A stretch of DNA of 64,000 bases, taken from positions 2,728,001 to 2,792,000 of the forward strand of contig CM037835.1 of assembly GCA_021234535.1 (NCBI GenBank), in the 5' to 3' direction. The stretch is from Stichopus chloronotus. Its lineage: Eukaryota; Echinodermata; Holothuroidea; Aspidochirotida; Stichopodidae. Below, piece after piece: positions 41,301-50,600 of this stretch (its first letter is position 1; each line of letters begins with the position of its first letter). The notes beneath the pieces were generated by a model, which was not told the origin of the DNA, made no database searches, and saw only the letters and a list, made by a program, of their open reading frames with translations. Position numbers and translations under genes: made by a program.

Positions 41301-43179
41301 TCCAGCATATCATTTGACAGTATGTATATTTCAAGTGCAAGGAACCATAGTGCCCTTGGACTGTTATGAAATCATGCATCTTCTCTTACAGATTGTATGT
41401 AACACTGTTGATGGTTGGTCACAGTAGTGCTATGGCAGTGGTTCCATGTAGGTGCATGTTTGTCATGTTTGGGATACAATGTCTGAAGTGGGCCATTTTA
41501 TAAACGCATATCTTTCTTTCTTTACACATTTTGTTACAAAAGTGAGGGTTCATGGTCAGAAATGGGCCATTGTACAAAATAATGCAAAATGCTCCCATGC
41601 TCTTGTTAATTGATATATCAACCACTTTTACACCTGCGTAGCTCCCATAATATACAGGTTTGCCCCACATACCTAATTGCTGTTTCATTTTTATTACTTA
41701 CAGTGTCATAATATCCAGTGTAACCTTTATGGAGCTAGTCACAAGAAGTCCAAAGCTACTCAAAATACCATTGACATGTTACTACAGTGAGTATAACTTA
41801 AGGAGTTAGAAAAATTCAGTGGTTGAGGTGGGAGAACAGTTTGAACCAGCAAACGGGTATAGAATGGAGAATGATCTGGCTTCAGACTAGAGTCCCTACT
41901 TGAGCCAGCATTCAAATCTACATTTCTTTTGTACTTGCATCAGATGTTGGTTCACATGAGACTTCAAGAAAGGGTAAATTTTTACCCCACAGATTTTCAT
42001 TACAGGAGTGAGCTTTAACTGGAGATTGTAGTTTGACCTTTGAACTTAAGATCAGAGCAGCTGTGGTATTTATTACAGAACTGTAAATTTCAATCACTCT
42101 GCTGAGCAATTAAGAATTGTGAAAATGAACAAAACTAGGATATCTGAAAAGACTTTAAAATTCACAAGAAAGTGCTTTTGTTTTCTTTTCTGGAATGTAT
42201 TTGAGATCTCTTATCAACATAGTTTATCAAGCACAAAAACAAAGCATATAAGAAAGTACTGTCAAAATGAGAAGCACAGAACTCATGTGTTCATGCAAAA
42301 ATTGAATCATGTTGGATGAAAATGGGAAGACATGCACACTTGGTGAAAAAAGAAAAACAAAGTCAAAATAAACTTAGAAACAAAGAATGTGAATAAACGC
42401 CAAACTTCTTACAATTTGTATATATGGTTTTTAGGTAATGGAGCTGAATGTACAAGTTTGCCATACTGGCCTGTTATCTAGCACACTTGTAAAATTGACA
42501 TAAATCGCAAAACATACTTTCAGGTATAGCTAGGAAAATTGATTATATTGTGGTCATAAAATAAGGCCAAGCAGGACTCATTAGCATGCAATGCTTCCTT
42601 CATACATGAGGATATGTCGTGTAATAAAAGTATGGGAAAATTAATAGTGACAGACTTGACCATTCATAGAGGTAATATAGAGCACTTACATTGAGTAAAT
42701 ATGGAGCACTTGTATTCACTTTATATGGAGCATGTCAGTACACTGAGTTAATATGGAGTGCTTTCACTTACAAAATTTGGAGCACCTCCATTCACTTGCT
42801 ATGGAGTATATCCATTGATGGTCTTCCTCAAGAGACTGTCATTGAAAAGATTATGAGCCAAACTTGCATACCTGTTTGTTGATGGTCAGATACAAATGGA
42901 AGTTGGTGATTTGTGACTTGAAATATTTATAACGGCAAAAGCAACAGGGATATGACCTCATGTGTAATGCAACAGAAAGGACTTTAGTCAAAAACATTTA
43001 ACCAACACTGAATTCATTTCTTCTTCCTTTTCTCATTTTTACTTCAAACTAGATCACCGATCTTAGCAGCTAAAGAAGGACAAACAAAGGCAGGACAGCT
43101 GAAGAACAGGCCAAGATTTAATGCCACTGTTGCCAGTAGTGCACCCTCAGGAGGCCCAAAATCATATGCAGATTACTAA
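26155..43179 (+). CDS. TTC23: Tetratricopeptide repeat protein 23-like (TTC23), 12 exons, complete
   Basis: Joining 26155-26315, 26567-26741, 28337-28460, 30300-30456, 32264-32392, 34516-34642, 35745-35827, 36463-36548, 37404-37531, 39899-40048, 41704-41786 and 43053-43179 gives 1,530 nt, 509 residues plus TAA, with every phase consistent. The order is: an acidic Ser-rich start (residues 1-54), a Lys-rich stretch (about 65-85), then helical TPR-like repeats (about 88-465) and a short Gly/Ser/Pro tail ending SYADY. Segments such as ALSRLVYGDGHWMLAYSHVN and HGPHHPKTLAIQDDLCRLML match the vertebrate TTC23/TTC23L pattern as I remember it. Human TTC23 is roughly 450 residues; the extra length is mostly N-terminal. 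In vertebrates TTC23 sits at the EvC zone of primary cilia with IQCE and EFCAB7 and supports Hedgehog signalling; here that role is inferred from family. Two introns look U12-type AT-AC. The exact start is the weakest point: ATG 26155 follows an acceptor at 26137, so a 5' UTR exon lies upstream. TTC23L is the alternative name. Confidence 0.88.
26567..26741 (+). CDS. TTC23: TTC23 coding exon 2
   Basis: Acceptor TGTTAG, donor GTCAGA, phase 2 to 0. Encodes a Lys/Arg-rich segment (SKKRHKSKKVKMKDG) and then the start of the first helical repeat, DLTPPEELLERAEGRAKFLE. Confidence 0.85.
27517..27594 (+). repeat. Polypurine tract
   Basis: About 75 bases almost entirely A and G (GAAAAAGAAAGGAG, then AAGAAGAAGAAGAAG) in TTC23 intron 2. 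Simple sequence with no gene. Confidence 0.8.
27975..28090 (+). repeat. Two-copy tandem duplication (~56 bp)
   Basis: The phrase CACCCACTGATCTCGTCAA recurs about 56 bases apart, with TCATTGTC...TTGTTG...CCTTA...CTT between copies. Intronic minisatellite remnant in TTC23 intron 2. Confidence 0.6.
28337..28460 (+). CDS. TTC23: TTC23 coding exon 3
   Basis: Acceptor TTTTTTTACAG, donor GTTTGT, phase 0 to 1. Encodes PEDAMKEYMKCTALSRLVYG and the GDGHWMLAYSHVNLAYAYL block, the most recognisable TTC23 signature in the window. Confidence 0.92.
30300..30456 (+). CDS. TTC23: TTC23 coding exon 4, ending at a U12-type AT donor
   Basis: Acceptor TTCTCACAG, phase 1 in. Encodes GLPQQAIQHAEIARTLLLSG through YYVFGRAYTMLKK. 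The exon is taken to end after CTTAAGAA because the next bases, ATATCCTTTA, fit the U12 AT-AC donor consensus and join in frame to exon 5 as KKYSEAEQNF, a canonical TPR turn. Confidence 0.82.
30457..32263 (+). other. TTC23: U12-type AT-AC intron (TTC23 intron 4)
   Basis: The 5' end is ATATCCTTTA and the 3' end is GATAC. A branch-site match TTCTTTGAC at 32242-32250 places the branch A at 32249, 14 nt from the intron end, the short distance typical of minor-spliceosome introns. There is no strong polypyrimidine tract. A conventional pairing (weak GTTGTT donor near 30497 with AG at 32271) also keeps frame but would replace the TPR consensus with LHSLPYFVGLA, so I prefer the AT-AC reading. Confidence 0.8.
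32264..32392 (+). CDS. TTC23: TTC23 coding exon 5, starting after an AC acceptor
   Basis: Starts after GATAC; donor GTAAGT at 32393. With exon 4 it reads KKYSEAEQNFAKAEKITGE, then a Lys-rich loop (GKASSKEKRKEAADLH). The nearby AG at 32271 would leave the wrong phase with the exon 4 end used here. Confidence 0.82.
33030..33830 (-). mobile_element. Degraded non-LTR retrotransposon (LINE) reverse transcriptase fragment
   Basis: On the minus strand inside TTC23 intron 5, translation gives in order VPQGGPLPAILFTIYTDEI (about 33775-33737), the catalytic-core motif VIKYADDTA (about 33690-33673), KYLGLFINDR (near 33413), a thumb-like stretch around SVILLHLINTVPVWYHF, and, after a frameshift near 33140, ARKLFNDPQHPLL. 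YADD and the PQG block are diagnostic of reverse transcriptase. In-frame stops and at least one frameshift show it is dead, and it is 5'-truncated. Antisense to the host gene. The clade (CR1/Jockey-like) is a guess. Confidence 0.8.
34516..34642 (+). CDS. TTC23: TTC23 coding exon 6, ending at a U12-type AT donor
   Basis: Acceptor CCCCAACACAG. Encodes LYANQNKHALGQNYYEKAIR and VEDHHGKVSLQLIPIYQDMG, a full TPR pair. The exon ends after GGAAAA; the following ATATCCTTTG is a consensus AT-AC donor. Confidence 0.88.
34643..35744 (+). other. TTC23: U12-type AT-AC intron (TTC23 intron 6)
   Basis: The 5' end is ATATCCTTTG and the 3' end TTTTAC. Branch-site match TCCTTAAC at 35723-35730, branch A about 15 nt from the end. 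The phase-0 junction gives QDMGK then LEQSKGKHANHD. The nearest GT donor (GTATGG, phase 0) does not fit the phases of the nearest AG acceptors (35755, 35760). Confidence 0.87.
35745..35827 (+). CDS. TTC23: TTC23 coding exon 7, starting after an AC acceptor
   Basis: Starts CTTGAACAAAG directly after TTTTAC. Encodes LEQSKGKHANHDQAVESFLQ and AHTVAVD; donor GTAAGT at 35828, phase 2. Confidence 0.87.
36182..36270. mobile_element. Short pogo/Tigger-like MITE fragment
   Basis: An inverted pair, AAAACCCTGTTTATCTGAA on the left and TTCGGATAAACGCGGGTTT on the right, encloses about 40 bases including GGTCCCGACGTG. CCCxGTTTATCxGAA is typical of pogo/Tigger (Tc1/mariner) ends. It lies in TTC23 intron 7. 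Confidence 0.5.
36463..36548 (+). CDS. TTC23: TTC23 coding exon 8
   Basis: Acceptor CTTTATCCTCAG, donor GTGAGT, phase 2 to 1. Encodes KYSGQSEEVANTAHKLALAY and SESATAEAE. Another helical repeat. Confidence 0.87.
37404..37531 (+). CDS. TTC23: TTC23 coding exon 9
   Basis: Acceptor CCTTCCTCTAG, donor GTGAGT, phase 1 to 0. Encodes AAEQYLEESLGILQVLHGP and HHPKTLAIQDDLCRLMLRTD, a TPR with the HGPxH turn typical of this family. Confidence 0.9.
39300..39530. repeat. Intronic patch of short GGAGGGAAATTT repeats
   Basis: GGAGGGAAATTT occurs twice and CTCCCTTCCAGGGAAAT twice, with mixed orientation, so the segment can fold on itself. It yields long but meaningless open frames. It lies within TTC23 intron 9 and is probably part of an unidentified repeat. 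Confidence 0.45.
39899..40048 (+). CDS. TTC23: TTC23 coding exon 10
   Basis: Acceptor TTTCCCTGCAG; phase 0 at both ends (50 codons). Encodes EAVAALKTLIAAKIETFGDW and the TPR SIQMSQGQLEKALKNFKK. The donor, GTTTTA, is weak but the reading frame fits. Confidence 0.88.
40730..41080 (+). repeat. Hairpin plus two ~150-bp DR1 minisatellite units
   Basis: Starts with a hairpin (GGTTCCTT...AAGGAACC, 40730-40754), then TATGCAGTCAGG, a GTGTGTATGTG stretch and two units each containing GCCATATTGAGA, GTGTGYCCTATTGTTTT and AGGTCAAxxGTCATCTGGGG. The second unit has a perfect DR1 (AGGTCAAAGGTCA, 41057-41069). Same family as 400-1233 (reverse orientation) and 58707-59490. Intronic. Confidence 0.7.
41704..41786 (+). 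CDS. TTC23: TTC23 coding exon 11
   Basis: Acceptor TTATTACTTACAG, donor GTGAGT, phase 0 to 2. Encodes CHNIQCNLYGASHKKSKATQ and NTIDMLL. The YGxxHKK...NTIDMLL block is a family hallmark. It is too short to appear as a long open frame. Confidence 0.88.
42670..42815 (+). repeat. Degenerate ~25-30 bp tandem repeat (TATGGAGCACTT)
   Basis: Five to six imperfect copies of TATGGAGCAC followed by TxCATTCACTT. Located in TTC23 intron 11. Simple minisatellite; no function visible. Confidence 0.65.
43053..43179 (+). CDS. TTC23: TTC23 last coding exon, with stop
   Basis: Acceptor CTTCAAACTAG. Encodes SPILAAKEGQTKAGQLKNRP and a Gly/Ser tail ending PKSYADY, then TAA at 43177-43179. AATAAA hexamers follow at 43763 and 43789, giving a possible 3' UTR of about 0.6 kb. 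Confidence 0.85.
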
Positions 43180-43762
43180 AACAAAACAAAAACTGGAGCA
43201 GTTTAAAGGTTAACTTGAAAAAGTCAAATAACAAAACTGAAGTAGGTTTAAAAAGAAGTTTCATGTTTCCATTTGCACATGGTACACATTTGAATGCCTT
43301 GGACATAAGGGTCACTAAAAAGAATTGTGACATATTGTTCCTTTCAGTCAAAAAAGTTGAATGAGGTTGCACCTGTTCAAATTATCTGAAGAATTGGGAA
43401 AAATGCTTAAAGCTTATGCAATGCAGGCAATAATGGGTTACAAAGGTGCAGTGATCCCTCTAAGTGGCAGTTTTTTTTTTTGTGACTTTCACACATTGTG
43501 CATACTACTGTAGGTAGCATCCCTGTAGTTATAACCCCACGTTAGAGCTCCTACTACTCAAACGTTTGTGGCCAACATAAAGCAAAACACTTTTAAAGCT
43601 AGGTATGTATTGTATTGTATTTGCTTTGACTTGCATGTATTGTTTAAGTCTACCTCAAATACTTTCTTGTGCATCTTGGTCTGTCACTAATGACTCTATT
43701 AAATTTACTCTTTGATCACGACTGTGGTGAAAGCCTGGTATTTTACAGTCAGAGTTTGTCTA

Positions 43763-43794
43763 AATAAACTTCCTTGCCCCCACCAATTAATAAA
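43763..43794 (+). terminator. Candidate polyadenylation signals for TTC23
   Basis: Two AATAAA hexamers, at 43763-43768 and 43789-43794, lie about 590-615 bases after the TTC23 stop and before the end of the convergent gene at 44446. They are position-based candidates only. Confidence 0.4.
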
Positions 43795-44445
43795 TGACTG
43801 ACTATAGTCCAATTTACATTCTGTCATAACATATCATCTTTTTTTCTGAATCTACTGAAAGGATGTTGCACATACAATTACTACATTCATTCCTGTACAA
43901 TCATGTCCACTGTCTGCCATAGTAATTCACTAACATGCATTCTACAAAATGTTTTGTGCCACAAGCACTATTCTCCTTTAAAGCAATGTTTCTTTTACAA
44001 TCTCTATTATGTGGTTACATTACAATATAAATACCTGCTAGGATTTCTTTTCTTTCCTTTCGTGGTTTTTTGTGCAATATCAGCCTCATTCAGTAACAGG
44101 TTATTTTGATACCGCCATATGTACTAAAGAATTCATGCTTTTTTTATGAAAGTTGAAAACAAGTAATAAATTACATTACTGTACACTTACCAAATTACGA
44201 TACTGTTATATGTTGTTTAGTTTTTTGAGGTAGTCGGGCCATCATGGAAGCTTTCAAGTTATGTCTATGAAAAAAGGGTACAATTTGCTGGACGGATGAG
44301 GGGTCAACACAACAGGACGAGTGAACTATGAAGTTCTAGTTCTTGCTAATATCGTATCAGAAATTACCCTTGAATACTATACCCTAAATATACTATTAAA
44401 AAAAAACAAAAACGGGAGATGAAATGAAAAGAGTGAAGACAAAAC

Positions 44446-44682
44446 TTAATCAAGATGGAGCTCTTTGACTGGAACTTGAATTTCAAAAAGACGATTCTTG
44501 TAGTACTCTTTCACGCTGCTCTTGAGCTTCCAGCCTCCACAATATAACTCAAACACCTCCAAGAGAAACGTTTGACCCACGAGAGGGGTGTCCTTAGCAA
44601 GTATCTTGTGTCTAATTTTGGTCATCAGCCGCTTCAAGCCATCGTTGTAATATTCTGTTAAAACTGGGCCACAGTTGACCAA
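44446..44682 (-). CDS. MIF4GD: MIF4GD-like last coding exon
   Basis: Acceptor (minus) CATCCCTTTCAG ends at 44683. Reads LVNCGPVLTEYYNDGLKRLM and then FLLEVFELYCGGWKLKSSV, ending VKELHLD and TAA. The LLExxExxxxxWK motif matches the C-terminal helix of MIF4G-only proteins. Confidence 0.85.
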   Translation of the reverse strand: MVNCGPVLTEYYNDGLKRLMTKIRHKILAKDTPLVGQTFLLEVFELYCGGWKLKSSVKEYYKNRLFEIQVPVKELHLD

Positions 44683-47600
44683 CTGAAAGGGATGAAAGTG
44701 ATAAAATTAGGACAAATTTTGTTTAATGTGTGGTTTATAGTACAGCACCTTTAAAGTGGAGTTTAACTTTTAATTTGACTATTTTGCTTAGAGGGAAATA
44801 GGGAGTTCCTTTCACAAAACCAACCATATTTTTAAAACCAATGTTTGTAGATGTAGAAAGATTATTCAAAGTAAGGAAAAGCAGTAGCCTTCTTTCAAGA
44901 AATAAGTTTCTCACACATAGAAATTCACTTATTTGTTGCTTAACAATAATTTGTTCACCAAACTTTTCAAAACTCAAATGATGCCTTTTCCATTGCTCAT
45001 CACAAGCATAGTGCTTTGAGGAGATGAAGCTTTTGTAGATGTTTTGATGAGACTGAATGGATTAACAATGATTCAGCTATTTTCTTTGTATTCGGTGTTG
45101 GTATATTCTAAAGGGGCTGTTTCCCTTTAAGAGTGGACACACATGTTTGAGAATTTGAAATCTAGGCTACTGTCCCTTTTCTGTCAAGTGAAAAATGGTC
45201 TCAGTCCAAATTGCAGATGTTTAGCCAGATTTTAAACATTTGACTTATTTTGGAGGCAAAACAGCACAGAACATTTTGTGAGGTCGCGTATCCACAAACT
45301 TCTGAACAGTCATTGACTTTAAAGGGATGCACTACATTTAAAATGCACCACTAGAGCACACAATGAAAATACCTTTCATAACAGTTCAACTATCCAGTTG
45401 CACCAATAAATGCCAGCAATAGTCTCATCTTCTCAAAAATACTATGCATAGGACAAGTTAAAGGGGATGTTTACGTTGCTCTTTTTGAAGTTTTGGTGAA
45501 CAGATTATCCTTGAGCAACACCTAACTGAATTTTATCTGAGAAAATGATTTTTTGTAAAGGTGGCTACCATCCTGATAAATATTTGATCTATCATTTTCT
45601 GTCCACAAATATTGGTTTTACAAACAAAAAAAAAAATGATAGTTCAGCAAAATGAAATAAGGCAAGTGAAAATGTTAATAGACTTTGTGCCACATTCTTT
45701 GCTGTGCTGCTCATCAGACAAGAGTTTGACATTGACTAACTGCACCATGCATGGTATTTGCATACCACTTCGTTTGAAAAGATATCAAAATGATACTAAT
45801 TTACAACTTGGTCTGATGACTCCTCCTAACAGCAGTTGATTGACTTTGATGTATTACTATTACCTGTTTCACGCCGCACTCGATTTCGTCATTAGTAGTA
45901 TCCTGGCTTGTCAAGAGCTGTTGGAGAAAGACAAAATGTTAAAATAATTACAACAGAACCAACCGATTACTGTAATAGAGAAAGTCCTCGCAATCAAGAT
46001 GTGATGATATGGTTCAGCACCTGGGCATTGATGCTCCCCTGTTTTCACTTCCATCATAAATACCTACAAGCACTTTTTAGTGCAATAATGAACTTAATAT
46101 TAATCAAATGTGAGAGATTCAAAACTCTTCATGTATGCTTAAAGGGGAATAGTGTGTTTAGAATACACCAACATGGCATACAAAGAAAAAGTTTTCACCA
46201 TTGTTAAACCATTGAGTCTCATCAATAAACATCTACAAAAACTTCATCTCCTCAATTTTGACCTCAAAGCATTATGCATGTGATGAGTAAGAGAAGATGC
46301 ATCCTTTGAATTTTGGAAACATTGGGTGAACAAATTATTGTTGAGAAACAAGTAACAAACTCATTTGTTGAAAGAAGGCCACTGTCCTTCCTTATTTTGA
46401 CATACATCCACAAACATTGGTTGCAAGAATATGAATGTTTTCTGTACAACAAATGCAGTATTTCGTTTTAATGTTTGCCTTTGGCAGGAAAGTAAATAAC
46501 AGCATGATTTCATACTTTGCAAATTGCTCCCTCTTCCCCCCACCCATTATCGCCACAAGAACCATTCTGTTTTGGCATGACATCAAAGGTCACCAGAGAG
46601 TAGAATGTGGATATCTGTAACAGAAAGGTCATAGGAATGTCAAGAATGTGAACATCAAAGATGGTATGGAAAGTTTCATTTGTTGGCGACATTCTCATGT
46701 ATCATTGTTTGTCCGACCATTATTTTGTCAAAACGATGATATAATAAACAGAACAGCATTGGTATAGTCATTGCCCAATTTGTAACCAATGCAAGAATGC
46801 ATTGTGGTTGTTTGATGACTCTCACAGAGATACGGTACAAGTATGCACTCCAAAAGTACCAGGCTGTGACAAACTGACGTATACTTGAGATTCAGCACTG
46901 TGTTTATGATGTTTTCAGGTTGTGACACAATGGCCTTTGTCTGCACCACCAAACAGAGTAATCTTCTTGTACTCAATGTGGCACATGAACAACTAAATAT
47001 GAAGTCACTTCATACTTTTCTTTTAAGATATTCATGTTTAAAAGGTTAAATTTACACGGCCGACCCCTGAATAACATTTGACCACCAATAAAAACAATAC
47101 CCAAGTTATTGTATGTAACATGGCACATGCTCAAACTACAAAAAAAATACATTGAACGAACAAAACCTGAACAACTTTTACTTTCTGAGCCATTTGATCC
47201 ATATTTCTGCTTACCCAGTTAATTGGGAAATTAACCAGTTAATTGGAATATATTGTAACTTTCATCTCTCTGCAGAACTAATTTCTGCAAAAATGTCACT
47301 TCTCACAAATTTCAACTTTGCACTTGAAAAATTTTATTTTTTTAGTAAACATTTAATTAATTTGTTAATAAATATACTTTACTGTTAAGTAAATTTTTAT
47401 CAGAAAAATGCGTCATCACTCTCATTCTCTCTTTTCTTTTAAAATCTAAGAATCATACCATTTCAAAACAAGTGCAAGTGGGTCCAAGCAAAACCATGAT
47501 GGGAGCCCCATTGATTGTGAGATTCACAAAGATCCGACAAAGATAAGTCGCAAAATTTATCCACCGTCTCTTATTGGTCAACCTCACCAGTGGCGCACTT

Positions 47601-50600
47601 TGAAAGTCAGCTTGCAGCAGCTGAAACCAACAAGTCCTGAATTTTCTGCCATCAATTTCCAGAGGAATTACATCTTGTATCAGCATGGCAGAGACCTCGA
47701 CATTTTCAGGAGTTTCCAGAGTCCATGCGTAATAAATGTTACAGAAATGGTTCAGGTTATTGCCATTCCAGTCGTTGTTGTAGGCCATGCTCAGTATCTT
47801 CTTTGTGATTTGAGCGGTGTCCAAGCTATTGTGCGAAAACTGTTGAGCTGCCTCTTGCAAGACGGCAAGGACCTTATTGATATCCTAAATGGGGAAATTC
47901 AAACTTTACAACAAAAAAAAATGCTCAGGTATGAAGGAATTTGGAACAGAATCGGTGATTTTGCCAAGCATGATACAAGCTCAAATGAGGATTAGTTGTG
48001 TGCTTTGTCTCCAAATGATCACAATATATTTGAAAACAAAGGTGCACCAAATGTAAAAAAAATTGAAAATATGTCACAAGCAATAAAGGCAGTCACTGAT
48101 CTAACAAACTACATTTTTGGTTGAAGTAAGCAAAATTCTCAATTTGTTCTGCTCTTTCATTGACAGCAAATATGAAAGATGCAAAGTAGCTCATATAGAC
48201 CCCTTGCATGTGATGTAAAAAAATGGGTGGGGGGAGGAAGTGCCCTCCTTGAGGATAACTTACTAAATTTAACATCTGCTTATCTGCATGGATTGTATCT
48301 CTGTCATTCAATCTACATGCACCTAGAGTATACTGTTTGACTGTTTGCCTCAAGGATGGCACCATTGTTGTTATGTGGTGTCACTGCAAGGGGTTTATTA
48401 CACAGCATACACAGGGACCCACTGTTTTCATTACACATGTGGGAGCAGGGAGCTGTTAGAGTGGCAGCTCCCTGGTGGGAGAGACTAGAAGATGGGAGAA
48501 TTGGAGATTATGGAGATGAGGCGCTAAGAAATGAATTCAAATCCAACTCCCCAAAGCCCTTACATGACATTCCTGGGCTGAGAAAAATAAAAGATTGTGA
48601 TGTCCTTGTACTACACCAGATTACTTCCTTAAGGATGCACCAGGGGTCTGGCCTGTCTAACCAGAATAGTGAATTACGTTAAAATTCCGTTCCGGTTCCG
48701 GTGGGACTTTGGAAAAAGTCCTGCCAGATATTTTCCAATATTTTGTTACAACTTAGCGGCAAAATATTCAGCATCTTAACACATAATCCCATGCCTTGGA
48801 ACAAACAATGAGAATAGTATCACTTTTGTGGAGTAACTTAAGTTTAAGAAGTATATATCTTGACCAAAGTCAATAGGTCCGTTACATTTAGATGTTGTAC
48901 TTGGAAACATTCACTAGGAAAACCTTAACAATTCTTATTTTCTTAAAGCATTGTAAAAATCCAGCTTGAGTTTACATGTTTATAGGATTTGGTGCATCCC
49001 TACCTATAGTTCATTTGTTTTTGTTTGTTTTTCTTTTAGAAAGCCCCTGGGCTACAGTACTATGCAATTTGCTCTAAACTAGGGAGACTTTAAGTTTTTC
49101 CACCACCCTCTTAATAATAATTTCAGCCCCCAAGTCTGCGATGAGATAGTTACACCAGTGATGGAAAGCATTGATCTTATTCTTGGTCTATATAAGGATT
49201 GAAACATCCAGTGGTGCAGCATGCTTATAGGAAGGTGGGGGGCAACTTGGCCCACCTGGAAAAATTTTTAGTGAAATTTGGGAAAATTCGAGAAAATACA
49301 CTTTCCCATTTCTCAAAAAATTTTTTCTAGGATACGAAATTGTAAAACATTTTCATGCAGTGTCTGTCCTTCTTAAAATTTCTACATAAATACCTCATAA
49401 CATCAAAGGTGGTGTGGGGTATGATCAGGTGTCAAACTTGTCACCTGATCTGTGCCCTCCAGTGATGATGAATTTTGATAATAAATTATCAAATGCTTCA
49501 TTGAGCACAAACCTCTTCAAATGACTTTGCTAGATGTTAAGGCTGCAGTGTGTCTAATTTTCTCCCTGAGGTGTTAATGTGTAATCAAGCGGAGGGTGCA
49601 TGTAACAGACTTCAAGAGGGACAGTTTCATCACGATAATTTGCAAGCATTTTAATGCTACATATTTCCACAGATTTCTTGGTCACTTGGCCATCTATTTT
49701 GGTGATGCATAGATTGAGAAATCCACAGAAAATTAATTTTGAAGGTGGCAATACATGACGCAATATGTTTATGAAGTAATCTTGAGTCAATGATTGGTAC
49801 AAAAAAAAAAGAGCAAAGAAAAACAATTACCACAATTAAGAACAATCATGCCAGGCTAACAAACAAAAAGAAGGTTATCTTTTCTCCTACAAAAATTGTA
49901 CTACACAAGAAGCATTGATACCTCATGGTCACAAATTTTGGTAATGTTTGCAAATTTTTAGTTTATACTTATAAGCAGAAACTTAAAAATTTCACTATGA
50001 GTGACATATTCACTTTGAACATCATCAAAAATGATAAGGCAAATAACTGATAGTTTAGGAAACATAAATTGTAAGTTCACAACACTGAAATCACATCGGG
50101 TCAACATGGTATGCTGGCATTTAGAACGCAGTGATCGACTCATGATACTGATCAACTCATGATTACTATATCACAACTTCATACACGCTCAAACCAGCTA
50201 GTATAGTACATCCCCTCCATGCCATCCTCACTGAAAAAGTTCGACCCATCAGTCATGCAAGTGAAACCTTAAAAAAATTTGGAGAAATGTTTAATTCTTT
50301 TCCCCTCCTTAGAAAACTCCTTGCATGCTGTGCTACTGGAAACACCTCAGATATTAGATCAAAGTGATTTTCACTTTTTAGATCTGGCGATTTCACCATA
50401 ACTTAGACAATGCCCCAAATCATGACTGTAAGACTCAGAGTGATTCCCTATTGGCATACCAAAACCCGTCAAGTCTCCTGGGTTTACCAAGAGACTTCTG
50501 GTTTTGTCCAGATCTCCTACCCTCCCAATTTCATATTCTTACAGTATCTCCCAGTTTTTAAGTCCATTTGCAACATTTCTGAAAATAGTCAAAACAGTTA

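Noticed and set aside
47600..47995. 131-codon plus-strand frame
   Set aside because: It is the antisense shadow of the MIF4GD-like large exon.
49554..49826. 90-codon minus-strand frame, considered as an upstream MIF4GD exon
   Set aside because: No AG acceptor ahead of the protein-like part, does not end at a donor in phase 0, and carries no MIF4G features.
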